Assembly: GCF_019720895.1 (NCBI RefSeq)
Contig: NZ_JAHKSH010000001.1
Coordinates: forward strand, 248,001-312,000
Origin: Microbacterium salitolerans
Lineage (GTDB): Bacteria; Actinomycetota; Actinomycetes; Actinomycetales; Microbacteriaceae
Length of the DNA stretch: 64,000 nucleotides
Reading direction: 5' to 3'
Shown in pieces: positions 55,093 through 63,962 of this stretch. Under the pieces are notes generated by a model. That model was not told the DNA's origin. It saw only the letters and a program-made list of their open reading frames with translations, and searched no databases. The position numbers and the translations under genes were made by a program. Position 1 is the stretch's first letter, and each line of letters opens with the position of its first letter.

Positions 55093-55925
55093 CCGCGTCG
55101 ACACCCCTGCTGCGCATCGAGGATCTCGAGGTCGTCTACAAGGGCAGGGGAGGCACGAGGTTCCAGGCGCTCAACGGCGTCTCGCTCGACATCCGCCCGG
55201 GAGAGACCGTCGGCCTCGTCGGCGAATCGGGGTCGGGGAAGACGACGATCGGCCGCGCGGTCCTCGGCCTCGCGCCGATCAGCGCCGGCCGCGTCGAGTT
55301 CGACGGGCGCGACATCACGCACGCGTCGACCCGCGACAGGCGCTCTCTCGCGCAGGACATCCAGGTCGTGTTCCAGGATCCCTACTCGTCCCTGAACCCG
55401 TCGATGACCGTCGCCGACATCCTCGCCGAGCCGCTCCTCATCCAGGGGTGGTCGCGCCACGATGCCTATGCCCGCGTGCGCGACCTCCTGGATCGCGTGC
55501 AGCTGCCATCGGACGCGTCGTCGCGCCTGCCGCGTGAGTTCTCGGGTGGGCAGCGTCAGCGCGTCGCCATCGCACGGGCGATCGCCTTGGATCCGAGGCT
55601 CATCATCTGCGACGAGCCGGTGTCCGCTCTCGACCTCACCACGCAGGCCCGCGTGCTCGAGCTGCTCGTCGAGCTGCAGGAGTCGACGGGAGCGGCGTAC
55701 CTGTTCGTCTCGCACGACCTCGGCGTCGTGCGACACATCAGTCATCGGGTCACGGTGCTCTACCGGGGTGACATCGTAGAACAGGGCGAGGTCGACCAGG
55801 TCACGGCCCATCCCGAGCATCCCTACACGCAGAAGCTGTTCATGTCGGCGCCGGTGGCCGATGTCGCGCAGCAGAGGGAGCGTCGCGAGCGTCGCCGTCT
55901 GCTGGCGGCGGGAGGAGAGAAATGA
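55089..55925 (+). CDS. ABC transporter ATP-binding protein (DppF type)
   Basis: A 278-residue ATPase with Walker A GESGSGKTT, Q-loop VVFQDPYSSLNPSMTVADILAEPLL, signature EFSGGQRQRVAIARAIALDP and Walker B LIICDEPVSALDLT. It ends with the oligopeptide-type tail HPEHPYTQKLFMSAP, somewhat short for the family (usually about 300-330). It starts within the fusion gene's stop and ends within the start of the GH3-TetR gene (ATGA), tying that unusual protein into the transporter operon. Confidence 0.93.
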   Translation: MTASTPLLRIEDLEVVYKGRGGTRFQALNGVSLDIRPGETVGLVGESGSGKTTIGRAVLGLAPISAGRVEFDGRDITHASTRDRRSLAQDIQVVFQDPYSSLNPSMTVADILAEPLLIQGWSRHDAYARVRDLLDRVQLPSDASSRLPREFSGGQRQRVAIARAIALDPRLIICDEPVSALDLTTQARVLELLVELQESTGAAYLFVSHDLGVVRHISHRVTVLYRGDIVEQGEVDQVTAHPEHPYTQKLFMSAPVADVAQQRERRERRRLLAAGGEK

Positions 55926-58390
55926 ACATGACGACACGGGCGGCCGATTCTGCGGTGGCGGAGCACGCGGACGGCACGAGCTACCGCGATCTCAACGGCA
56001 ACGGGGTCATGGATCCGTATGAGGATCCGAGGCGCTCCGTGGATGAGCGCGTCGACGACCTCGTCCCGCGACTGAGTCTTCGGGAGAAGGCTGGCCTGAT
56101 GGTCCAGTCCGTCGTCCCCGTGACGGCCGACGGCACCGTGGACGGACCGCCGATCGTCGAGCGACAGCTGACCGCGCGCCACCTCGTCGAGGAGCGACTC
56201 GTGACGCACCTCAACGTGCACAGCATCCCCGAGCCGCGGGTCATGGCGCGGTGGGTCAACGAGGTCCAGCGGCTCGCCGCGCTCGGGCCCCACGGGATCC
56301 CCGTGACCATCTCGACGGATCCGCGGCACTCGTTCACCGAGAACTTCGGCGCCTCGTTCTCTTCTGATCATCTCTCGGCGTGGCCGGAACCGCTCGGTCT
56401 CGGGGCTCTCGCCGACGAGACAGCCGTGCGCGAGTTCGCCGACATCGCCCGCCGCGAGTATCTCGCCCTCGGGATCCGCATGGCGCTGCATCCGACGCTC
56501 GACGTCGCGACGGAGCCGCGCTGGCCTCGGCAGTACAGCACCTTCGGCCAGAACGCAGAGCTCGTCGGGCGTCTCGGACTCGCCTATCTGGACGGCTTCG
56601 AGAACGGGCAGGGCGTCACGCCCGACGGGATCGCGTGCATGGCGAAGCACTTCCCCGGCGGCGGGCCGCAGCGGGGCGGCGAGGATCCGCACTTCCCGTA
56701 CGGGCGGGAGCAGGACTATCCGGGCGGCATGTTCGAGTACCACCTCGAGCCCTTCCGTCGCGTGATCGAGCGCGGCGTTCCGGCGATCATGCCGTCCTAC
56801 GGCGTGCCGGTCGGCCTCGAGCTCGGCGGCGAGCCGGTCGAGGAGGTCGGCTTCGGCTACAACCGTCAGATGATCACGGGGCTCCTCCGCGAGGAGCTCG
56901 GCTTCGACGGCGTCATCTGCACCGACTGGGGTCTCGTGACGGAGTCGCGAATCCTCGACAAGACCCTTCCGCCGCGCGCATGGGGAGTCGAGCACCTCGA
57001 CGAGGAGGCGCGCGTGCGCCGGATCATCGAGGCAGGATGCGATCAGCTCGGCGGCGAGGACCGTCCCGACCTCATCGTGTCGCTCGTCGAGTCGGGCCGG
57101 ATCGACGAGTCGACGATCGACCGCTCCGTGCGTCGTCTTCTTCGCGTCAAGTTCGAGCTCGGCCTGTTCGACGACCCCTACGTCGACGAAGACGCAGCGG
57201 CCCGCGAGGTCGGCACGAAGGAGTTCGTCGAGGCCGGGCATCGCGCGCAGGCGCGCTCGATGGTCGTGCTCTCGGCCGGTCGCCGGTCGGCCTCGACGCT
57301 GCCGCTCGCGAAGGGCATCGCCGTGTACTCGGACGAGGTGAGCGACGAGGCCCTGGTCGAGGCCGGGTTCCGCGCCGCAGCCGCCCCGGAGGACGCCGAT
57401 GCGATCGTCGTGCGCACCGAGGCCCCCTACGAGCCGCGGGACACATACATGCTCGAGGCCAGCTTCCACGCCGGATCCCTCGAGTTCTCGCCCGAGTTCG
57501 AGCATCGGCTCCGGGCATACCGCGCGCTCGCACCCGTGGTCCTCGCGGTGCGACTCGATCGCCCGGCGATCCTCGAGCCGCTCATCCCGCATGTCTCTGC
57601 CGCCGTCGCCGAGTTCGGCGCATCCGATCGTGCGCTTCTCGAGGTCCTGACGGGGCAGTCGCGCGCAGAGGGCTCGCTGCCGTTCGACGTCCCGCGGTCG
57701 ATGTCGGCGATCGAGGTCTCTCGACCCGACGTCCCGGGCGACACTGTCCGCCCGCTGCTGGTCGAAGGCCAGGCGAGCGCGGCGGTCGCCCGGCGCGCGG
57801 GGCGGCGCGTGTACTCCCAGGGGCGTGAGAGCCGCGAGCTGATCCTCGAGACCGCGCTCGCCGTGATCGAGCGGAAGGGCTACAGCGCGACCTCGCTGCG
57901 CGACATCGCGGCCGAGGTCGGGATGACGCAAGCCGGCCTGCTCCACCATTTCGGGACGAAGGAGAATCTCCTCGTCGAGGTGCTGCAGCAGCGCGACATC
58001 GTGGATCGGCGCGACCTCGCCCTCATGCCGGGCGACGAGCCCATGACGATCCGAACGGCCCGTCACAACGTCGAGGTGCCGGGTCTCGTGCACCTCTATG
58101 TGAGTCTCGAGGCCGCCGCGGCGGATCAGGATCACCCCGCCAACGAGTTCTTCCGAGAGCGCGAGCGCGACGTCATCGCCGCCGTGCGTCGCGACGTCGA
58201 GGCGCGGCAGCGCACGGGGAGATTCCGCGCCGACGTGGATCCGGCCATGGTCGCCCGCGTCCTCCTGGCCGTGTCCGACGGGCTGCAGGCGCAGTGGGAG
58301 ATCAATCGCGACGCGGTGGACCTTCCGGGGACGATCGAGTGGCTCTGGCACGAGCTCGCGGGCGACGCGGCGGACACGGCCGCCGACTGA
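55922..58390 (+). CDS. GH3 glycoside hydrolase fused to a TetR-type DNA-binding regulator
   Basis: An 822-residue single reading frame joining an enzyme to a repressor. Residues 1 to about 610 are GH3: the N-terminal extension YRDLNGNGVMDPYEDP, SLREKAGLMVQS, TDPRHSFTENFG, the substrate region CMAKHFPGGGPQRGGEDPHFPYGR, nucleophile D335 in GVICTDWGLV, and a second domain ending in LPFDVPRSMSAIEVSRPDVPGDTVRPL, where free-standing homologues would finish with an FRFGHGL-type end. From about 620 a complete TetR protein follows: RRVYSQGRESRELILETALAVIERKGYSATSLRDIAAEVGMTQAGLLHHFGTKENLL, then EVPGLVHLYVSLEAAAADQDHPANEFFRERERDV. No frameshift signature is seen at the junction. It is co-translated with the ABC ATPase. 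A strong dyad lies 17 bases past its stop, a likely target of its own TetR part. An internal GTG near 57809 could make free TetR. Confidence 0.88.
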   Translation: MNMTTRAADSAVAEHADGTSYRDLNGNGVMDPYEDPRRSVDERVDDLVPRLSLREKAGLMVQSVVPVTADGTVDGPPIVERQLTARHLVEERLVTHLNVHSIPEPRVMARWVNEVQRLAALGPHGIPVTISTDPRHSFTENFGASFSSDHLSAWPEPLGLGALADETAVREFADIARREYLALGIRMALHPTLDVATEPRWPRQYSTFGQNAELVGRLGLAYLDGFENGQGVTPDGIACMAKHFPGGGPQRGGEDPHFPYGREQDYPGGMFEYHLEPFRRVIERGVPAIMPSYGVPVGLELGGEPVEEVGFGYNRQMITGLLREELGFDGVICTDWGLVTESRILDKTLPPRAWGVEHLDEEARVRRIIEAGCDQLGGEDRPDLIVSLVESGRIDESTIDRSVRRLLRVKFELGLFDDPYVDEDAAAREVGTKEFVEAGHRAQARSMVVLSAGRRSASTLPLAKGIAVYSDEVSDEALVEAGFRAAAAPEDADAIVVRTEAPYEPRDTYMLEASFHAGSLEFSPEFEHRLRAYRALAPVVLAVRLDRPAILEPLIPHVSAAVAEFGASDRALLEVLTGQSRAEGSLPFDVPRSMSAIEVSRPDVPGDTVRPLLVEGQASAAVARRAGRRVYSQGRESRELILETALAVIERKGYSATSLRDIAAEVGMTQAGLLHHFGTKENLLVEVLQQRDIVDRRDLALMPGDEPMTIRTARHNVEVPGLVHLYVSLEAAAADQDHPANEFFRERERDVIAAVRRDVEARQRTGRFRADVDPAMVARVLLAVSDGLQAQWEINRDAVDLPGTIEWLWHELAGDAADTAAD

Positions 58391-58406
58391 TCGCGATCAC
58401 TCGGAA

Positions 58407-58443
58407 GTTCAATCGTTTGAATGTTTGTTTCAAACGATTGAAC
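58407..58443. promoter_or_regulatory. Strong operator-like palindrome upstream of the GPH symporter gene
   Basis: 15-base perfect arms gttcaatcgtttgaa (58407-58421) and ttcaaacgattgaac (58429-58443) with a 7-base AT-rich spacer, in the 111-base gap between the GH3-TetR stop and the GPH start. Each arm is itself a partial dyad (ttcaaa/tttgaa). This suits binding by two TetR dimers or by the LacI protein encoded next door. It is the most AT-rich stretch nearby and probably covers the promoter of the GPH-lacI-sulfatase-FGE operon. Confidence 0.8.
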
Positions 58444-58501
58444 TCCGTAGCGTGACGTCCACGCCGCGACGCCGCGGCCGACTCACGCTCAAGGAGGACC
58501 C

Positions 58502-59932
58502 GTGACTCGCACACCGGAGACCAGCCTGACCACGGCGCTCACGACCGCGCGCCCGTTCGGTTGGCGCGACCGCGTCGGCTACCTGTTCGGCGACCTCGGG
58601 AACGACTTCCTCTTCCTGCTCGCCTCGTCGTACCTGATGATCTACTTCACCGACGTCGCCGGCCTCCAGGCAGGTCACGTCGGGCTGCTGTTCCTCCTGA
58701 CGCGTCTGCTCGACGCGTTCACCGACGTCGGATGGGGGCGCTTCCTCGACTCCCACCGTCCGTCGAAGAACGGCCGCTTCCGCCCGTGGATCCTGCGGGC
58801 CGCTGTGCCGCTCGCGATCATGAGCGCGCTGATGTACGCGCCATTCGTCGCCGACTGGGCGTACGGAGCGAAGCTGACGTACGCGGTCGTCACCTACGTG
58901 CTGTGGGGATCCGTCTTCTACACGATGGTCAACATCTCGTACGGATCCCTGGCCTCCGTCATCACACCGGACCCCGGCCAGCGATCGTCGCTGTCGGTGT
59001 TCCGCGGCGTGGGCGCCAACGTCGCGGGCATCTTCGTCGCGCTCGTGCCGCCGCTCATCATCTACGGCACGGTCGACGGCGTCTCGACCGTGCTCCCCGG
59101 CGCGTTCTTCGGCATCGGGATCGCGTTCGGGGCGGCCGCGATCGTCTACTACGTGATCTGCTACCGACTCACCAGCGAGCGCGTGAAGGCGCCGCCCCGC
59201 GAGCGGGCGAGCTTCCCGCAGCTGCTCCGCTCGCTCGTGACGAATCGCGCGCTCCTCGGGCTCATGGTGTCGAACCTGATCCTCATGCTGGCGGGCCTGC
59301 TCGTGAACGCGATGGCGGCCTATCTCTGGCTCAACTACTTCAACAACGGCGCCCTGTCCGGGCCCGCGCAGCTGGCGAGCTTCGTGCCCGGGCTCCTGCT
59401 CGCCCCGTTCGCCGCCGCTCTGGCCCGAAAGATCGGCAAGCGCGAGTTCATCGCCGGCATGCTCGTCCTCAGCGCGGCCGTCTTCTTCCTCATGTTCGTG
59501 CTCCACGTCACGTCGCCGTGGGCGTTCATCGTGCTGTCGGTCGTCGCCGGGTTCGGCGTCGGGACGTACAACCTGCTGGTGTGGGCCGTGATCGCCGACG
59601 TCGTCGACTTCGAGGAGGTCCGCACGGGGGAGCGCGACGACGGCACGGTGTATGCGATCAACACGTGGGCGCGGAAGCTGGGCTTCGCCATCGCGGGCGG
59701 TGCGGGCGGCATCGCGCTGGGCCTCGTCGGCTACCAGGAGGGCGGCGTGCAGCAGACGGCAGAGACGATCGACGGCATATACACGATCTCGACGCTCGTG
59801 CCGGCCGTGCTCTATGGGGTCGCGGCGATCCTGCTGCTCACCTGGTATCCGCTGAGCCGTCGCCGCGTCGCCGAGAACGTCGAGGTGCTCGCGGCGCGTC
59901 ACGCGGCGCAGACCGGATCCGCGCAGGACTGA
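58502..59932 (+). CDS. GPH-family glycoside:cation symporter (MelB-like)
   Basis: A 476-residue transporter with 12 predicted helices. GPH features are RDRVGYLFGDLGNDFLFLLASSYLMIYFTDVAG at helix 1, LTRLLDAFTDVGWGRFLDSHRPSKNGRFRPWIL (the conserved cation-site Asp and R-x-K-x-GRFRPW region), GSLASVITPDPGQRSSLSVFRG, and VWAVIADVVDFEEVRTGERDDGTVYAINTWARKLG in the second half. Family members import oligosaccharides or glycosides with Na+ or H+. The ribosome site aaggagg lies just before a GTG start at 58502. It is first in an operon with LacI, sulfatase and FGE. Confidence 0.92.
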   Translation: MTRTPETSLTTALTTARPFGWRDRVGYLFGDLGNDFLFLLASSYLMIYFTDVAGLQAGHVGLLFLLTRLLDAFTDVGWGRFLDSHRPSKNGRFRPWILRAAVPLAIMSALMYAPFVADWAYGAKLTYAVVTYVLWGSVFYTMVNISYGSLASVITPDPGQRSSLSVFRGVGANVAGIFVALVPPLIIYGTVDGVSTVLPGAFFGIGIAFGAAAIVYYVICYRLTSERVKAPPRERASFPQLLRSLVTNRALLGLMVSNLILMLAGLLVNAMAAYLWLNYFNNGALSGPAQLASFVPGLLLAPFAAALARKIGKREFIAGMLVLSAAVFFLMFVLHVTSPWAFIVLSVVAGFGVGTYNLLVWAVIADVVDFEEVRTGERDDGTVYAINTWARKLGFAIAGGAGGIALGLVGYQEGGVQQTAETIDGIYTISTLVPAVLYGVAAILLLTWYPLSRRRVAENVEVLAARHAAQTGSAQD

Positions 59933-59935
59933 TCC

Positions 59936-60967
59936 ATGAACCGTCCCACCCTCCGCGATGTCGCCGAACGCGCCGGCGTCTCCGTCTCGGCGGTGTCCTA
60001 CGCCCTGAACGAGAACAGCGACTTCCCGCTCGCCGAGCGCACGCGCGCGCGGATCCGCCGCATCGCCCGCGAGATCGGCTATGTGCCGAACTCCCTCGCC
60101 CGGTCGCTGCGTCAGCGCGCCGCGCGACTGATCGGCGTCATCCTCGACAAGCCGCTCACCTACCCGCGCTATGCGGCGATCGCCGAAGGACTGAGCGAGG
60201 GCGTCGCGGACGAGGGATATCAGCTCATGTTCCTCGCGACGCGCGACCACCAGGCGGGAGTCGACGCGGTGCGCGGCGGGCAGCTCGACGGGCTCGTCTT
60301 CGTCGGCCACGACGACCACGCGGTGCCCGACGACCTCGCGCGCGCCGTCGCAGAGCACGAGATCCCCTTCGGTGCGATCGACTGCGGCCACGCCGTGGGC
60401 GACGTGCCCTACTCGACCGTCGACTTCGACTACGCGCACGGCGTGCACCTGGTGATCGAGCACCTCGTCGCAGAGGGGGTGCAGACGGTGCACTACGTGC
60501 GCCCCGAGATCGTCTCGCACGCCGAGCGCGTGCGCGAGCAGGCGATGTTCCACGAGCTCGCGGCGCGACCGGACGTCGCGATCCATGTCCTCCAGACAGC
60601 GATCACGTCCGAATCGCTCGCCGAGATCGAGAGCTCGCGCGAAGACACGGGCTACCGCCGGGATCTGGCCCGCCGGGTCGACGCGCTGCTCGAGAAGAGC
60701 CGCACGGCACCCGCCGACACGGCCTTCGTGTGCTCGTGGGGAGCCGACGTCGAGACCGTGTTCGCGACCGCGCGCTCCCGCGATCCGCAGTACCGCGTCG
60801 TCGGGCTGGCGGCCGGCGCCCTGGACCCTGCCCAGTGGGACGGCCTCAGCAGCGCCGACCTGCCGCTCGTCGAGGGCGGGCGCGTCTGCGCCCGACTCGT
60901 CGTCGCGACCGCACGCGACGGATCCGCCCCCGACCATCTCCTGCTCGCCCCGACGCTCGTCGGCTGA
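59936..60967 (+). CDS. LacI-family transcriptional regulator
   Basis: A 343-residue repressor with helix-turn-helix TLRDVAERAGVSVSAVSYALNENSDFPLAERTRARIRRIAREIGYVPNSLARSLR at 5-58 and a sensor domain (LIGVILDKPLTYPRYAAIAEGLSEGVADEGYQLMFLAT, DGLVFVGHDDHAVP, STVDFDYAHGVHLVIEHLVAEG). It follows the GPH gene by 3 bases. The palindrome at 58407 is a candidate site for it or for the TetR half of the upstream fusion. The inducer is presumably a desulfated or sulfated sugar handled by this locus. Confidence 0.9.
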   Translation: MNRPTLRDVAERAGVSVSAVSYALNENSDFPLAERTRARIRRIAREIGYVPNSLARSLRQRAARLIGVILDKPLTYPRYAAIAEGLSEGVADEGYQLMFLATRDHQAGVDAVRGGQLDGLVFVGHDDHAVPDDLARAVAEHEIPFGAIDCGHAVGDVPYSTVDFDYAHGVHLVIEHLVAEGVQTVHYVRPEIVSHAERVREQAMFHELAARPDVAIHVLQTAITSESLAEIESSREDTGYRRDLARRVDALLEKSRTAPADTAFVCSWGADVETVFATARSRDPQYRVVGLAAGALDPAQWDGLSSADLPLVEGGRVCARLVVATARDGSAPDHLLLAPTLVG

Positions 60968-60997
60968 GCACGGCCCCCGAAGGAACGAGGAGTCACG

Positions 60998-62503
60998 TTG
61001 ACCCGCCCCAACATCATCTTCATCATGTCGGACGACCATGCCGCCCACGCCATCTCGGCGTACGGCAGCCGCGTCAACCACACGCCGCACCTCGATCGGA
61101 TCGCCGATCAGGGCATGCGCATGGACGCCGTGTTCTGCACGAACTCCATCTGCAGCCCCTCGCGGGCATCGATCCTCACGGGCACGTACAGTCACGTCAA
61201 CGGCGTCTCGTCTATCTGGACCGAGATGGACTACCGCGTGCCGACGTTCATCGACGCGCTCCGCGGCACGGGCTACAAGACGGGCATGTTCGGCAAGTGG
61301 CATCTCGGCGAGCACGGCGTCTCGCAGCCGCGCGGCTTCGACGCGTGGAAGATCTTCCCCGGGCAGGGCGACTACGTCGACCCCGAGATGATCGACGAGC
61401 AGGGGAGCCACACGGTGCCGGGGTACGCGACCGACATCGTCACCGACCTGACGCTCGACTGGATCGACGAGGTTGGCGACGCCCCGTTCGTCGCGATGGT
61501 GCATCACAAGGCCCCGCACCGCCCGTGGATCCCCGACGAGAAGCACAAGCACCTCTACGCCGACGGATCCATCCCCGAGCCCGAGACGTTCTTCGACGAC
61601 TACGCGACGCGCAGCAGGGCCGTGCAGAACGTGCACATGACGCTCGCCGACGACATGGGCGCCGACGACCTCAAGCAGGAGGTTCCCGCGCACCTGCGCG
61701 GCGAGGAGAACCGCGAGGCGCGGATGCGCTGGAAGTACCAGATCTACATGCGCGACTACCTGCAGACCGTGCAGTCGATCGACGACAACGTCGGGCGCCT
61801 GCTCGATCACCTCGACGCGCGCGGCCTCGCCGAGAATACGCTCGTCGTCTACACCTCCGACCAGGGCTTCTTCCTCGGCGACCACGGCTGGTTCGACAAG
61901 CGGCTGATGTTCGACCAGTCGCTGCAGATGCCGATGCTCATGCGGTGGCCCGCGGAGATCGCGGCCGGGTCGCGGTGCGAGGGCATCATCACCAACGTCG
62001 ACTTCGCGGCGACGTTCCTCGACATCGCGGGGCTGGACCCCGCGGAGGCGCTGCCGACGTCGCAGGGGCGCAGCTTCCGCCCGCTGCTGCGCGGCGAGGA
62101 GGTCGCCGACTGGCCCGACGCCGCGTACTACCGCTACTGGGAGCACGACGACCCCATTCACGGCGCCCCCGCCCACTACGGGATCCGCACGGCCGACCAC
62201 AAGCTCATCTACTACTACGGCGCGGGGCTCGGCGTGCCCGGAGCGTCGGACGCCGTGTTCGAGCCCGAATGGGAGCTGTACGACCTGAAGGCCGACCCGA
62301 CCGAGGTGCGCAATGTCGCCGACGACCCGGCGTACGCGGGTGTCCGTGCGGATCTCGAGAAGAAGCTGGCCGCGTACCAGGAGCGCTACGACGACGAGCC
62401 CTATCGCGGCGACGAGACCCCGCGCCCCGAGTGGGGTCCGTACGACGCCGAGCTCTTCGCCCGTGTCGAGGCGTACGTCGCGAAGATCCGGCAGACGAGC
62501 TGA
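60998..62503 (+). CDS. Sulfatase (type I, formylglycine-dependent), cytoplasmic
   Basis: A 501-residue sulfatase with all hallmarks: NIIFIMSDDHAAHAISAYG metal site, formylglycine motif C52-S-P-S-R56 in SICSPSRASILTGTYSH, FGKWHLGEHG, VAMVHHKAPHRPW, YTSDQGFFLGDHGWFDKRLMFDQS and the ELYDLKADPTEVRNVADDPAY end. Of the three sulfatases here it is the closest to the classical S1 consensus. No signal peptide is seen. The start is a TTG at 60998 with gaggag 8 bases upstream, a rare but supported choice because the conserved domain begins at residue 3. FGE follows directly. Confidence 0.92.
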   Translation: MTRPNIIFIMSDDHAAHAISAYGSRVNHTPHLDRIADQGMRMDAVFCTNSICSPSRASILTGTYSHVNGVSSIWTEMDYRVPTFIDALRGTGYKTGMFGKWHLGEHGVSQPRGFDAWKIFPGQGDYVDPEMIDEQGSHTVPGYATDIVTDLTLDWIDEVGDAPFVAMVHHKAPHRPWIPDEKHKHLYADGSIPEPETFFDDYATRSRAVQNVHMTLADDMGADDLKQEVPAHLRGEENREARMRWKYQIYMRDYLQTVQSIDDNVGRLLDHLDARGLAENTLVVYTSDQGFFLGDHGWFDKRLMFDQSLQMPMLMRWPAEIAAGSRCEGIITNVDFAATFLDIAGLDPAEALPTSQGRSFRPLLRGEEVADWPDAAYYRYWEHDDPIHGAPAHYGIRTADHKLIYYYGAGLGVPGASDAVFEPEWELYDLKADPTEVRNVADDPAYAGVRADLEKKLAAYQERYDDEPYRGDETPRPEWGPYDAELFARVEAYVAKIRQTS

Positions 62504-62521
62504 TCTGCCAGAGTGGCCCCC

Positions 62522-63481
62522 ATGGGAACTGAGAGCTGCACGTGCGGATGCGGCGGGCCGTCGCGCGACTCGCTGCTGCAGGTCGGCCGGCCGCCGGCCG
62601 CGCCGCAGAGCAGGAGCGAGCCCGGGGGCCACACGATCGAGCAGGCCCGCGTGCCCGCGGGATCCTTCCTCATGGGAGATCAGTCGGGTGACCGCAACCC
62701 GGGCGATGGCGAGCTTCCCGTACACGAGGTGCGCCTCGACGCGTTCTCGATCGACGCGACGACCGTCACGAACGATGCCTTCGCGGCGTTCGTCGACGCG
62801 ACGGGATATCGCACGGAAGCCGAGACGTTCGAGTTCTCCGCCGTGTTCCACCTCGCGCTGACGGCGCCCGACGAGGACGTGCTCGGCGTGCCACCGCAGA
62901 CGCCCTGGTGGCGCGGCGTCCGCGGTGCCGACTGGCGCCGCCCGGGCGGCGCCGGATCCTCGATCGACGGCCTGGGCGACCACCCCGTCGTGCATGTCAG
63001 CTGGAACGACGCCGTCGCCTACTGCGAGTGGGCGGGGCGCCGCCTCCCGACCGAGGCCGAGTGGGAGTATGCGGCCCGCGGCGGGATCGCGGGGGCGAAG
63101 TACCCGTGGGGCGACGCGGAGGTCGACGCGGGCGGCTGGCGCGCGAACATCTTCCAGGGATCCTTCCCTCGCGAGAACACGCTCGAGGACGGATTCCTCA
63201 CCACCGCACCCGTGCGCACGTTCGAGCCCAACGGGTACGGCCTGTGGCAGCCCGTCGGCAACGTGTGGGAGTGGTGTGCGGACTGGTTCGACCCGCGCAC
63301 CTACGCGGCGTCACCCGCCGAGAACCCGACGGGCCCCGAGCGCGGCGGGGCGCGGATCCTCCGTGGGGGCAGCTACCTCTGCCACATCTCGTACTGCAAC
63401 CGCTACCGCAACGCGGCCCGCTCGCAGAACACCCCCGACTCCTCGATGGGCAACGCCGGCTTCCGCACCGTCGCGCGGTAG
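62522..63481 (+). CDS. Formylglycine-generating enzyme (SUMF1/FGE family)
   Basis: A 319-residue enzyme that oxidises the CxPxR cysteine of sulfatases to formylglycine, using oxygen and copper. It has the FGE fold markers VPAGSFLMGDQSGDRNPGDGELPVHEVRL, TNDAFAAFVDATGYRTEAE, HPVVHVSWNDAVAYCEWAGRRLPTEAEWEYAARGG, GNVWEWCADWF and the active-site pair C287 and C292 in RGGSYLCHISYCNRYRNAARSQNTPDS. Both cysteines of the copper site are present, so it should be active. The N terminus has an extra CTCGCGG cluster. A GTG at 62513 is an alternative start. It is encoded right after a sulfatase and can serve all three in the locus. Confidence 0.95.
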   Translation: MGTESCTCGCGGPSRDSLLQVGRPPAAPQSRSEPGGHTIEQARVPAGSFLMGDQSGDRNPGDGELPVHEVRLDAFSIDATTVTNDAFAAFVDATGYRTEAETFEFSAVFHLALTAPDEDVLGVPPQTPWWRGVRGADWRRPGGAGSSIDGLGDHPVVHVSWNDAVAYCEWAGRRLPTEAEWEYAARGGIAGAKYPWGDAEVDAGGWRANIFQGSFPRENTLEDGFLTTAPVRTFEPNGYGLWQPVGNVWEWCADWFDPRTYAASPAENPTGPERGGARILRGGSYLCHISYCNRYRNAARSQNTPDSSMGNAGFRTVAR

Positions 63482-63506
63482 GCGCGCGGGGCGGGGACCC
63501 GCCGCG

Positions 63507-63887
63507 TCAGCCGTCGCGTCGCTGTTCGGCGAGGTGGGCGCGCGCGGCATTCCCGCCGACGCGTGCTCCATGCAGGACGAATGCCAGCATGATGACGGCG
63601 CCGACGAGCGCGCCCACAGCGATGACGGCGATCGGCACCGGAACGAGGGCGAACAGCCCCGCGGCGAGGGCGGCGATCCCGGCACGCTGGTTGTCGCGCT
63701 TCGCCCGGACGTGCGCGATGCGCCACGTCTCTTCGCTGTCCATCACGACGGGAGTGCGGATCCCCGCGAACGGGTTGCGCTTCAGCCGTCCCGACGCGGT
63801 GGCACTCGCCATCCAGAGGATGAGCAGCCCCGATCCCGTCATGCAGAGGAAGATGCTGGCGCGGCCGAGCAGGTCTTCCGTCGTCAT
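63507..63887 (-). CDS. SdpI-family membrane protein
   Basis: A 126-residue protein with an N-terminal helix (about 8-28), the conserved central motif GRLKRNPFAGIRTPVVMDSEETWRIAHVRA, and two further helices. The NPxxGIRTPxxxxSxExWxxAH core is the SdpI/YhfL hallmark. SdpI itself is an immunity protein against the SdpC killing toxin in Bacillus; most actinobacterial members have unknown roles. It is convergent with FGE, and the link to the sulfatase locus is probably accidental. Confidence 0.85.
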   Translation of the reverse strand: MTTEDLLGRASIFLCMTGSGLLILWMASATASGRLKRNPFAGIRTPVVMDSEETWRIAHVRAKRDNQRAGIAALAAGLFALVPVPIAVIAVGALVGAVIMLAFVLHGARVGGNAARAHLAEQRRDG

Positions 63888-63962
63888 GTGTCGAGGATAT
63901 GGGGTGTCTGGGTGCGGATCCGGTATTCGGCCCGCTGCGCCGGATCGGGCGCGCGTTCGGGA

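Noticed and set aside
58430-62995. Very long minus-strand open frame (about 1,500 codons) opposite the GPH, LacI and sulfatase genes
   Set aside because: Antisense shadow typical of high-GC codon bias: no family motifs, Arg/Asp/Val/His-rich composition, while the plus strand encodes well-conserved proteins throughout.
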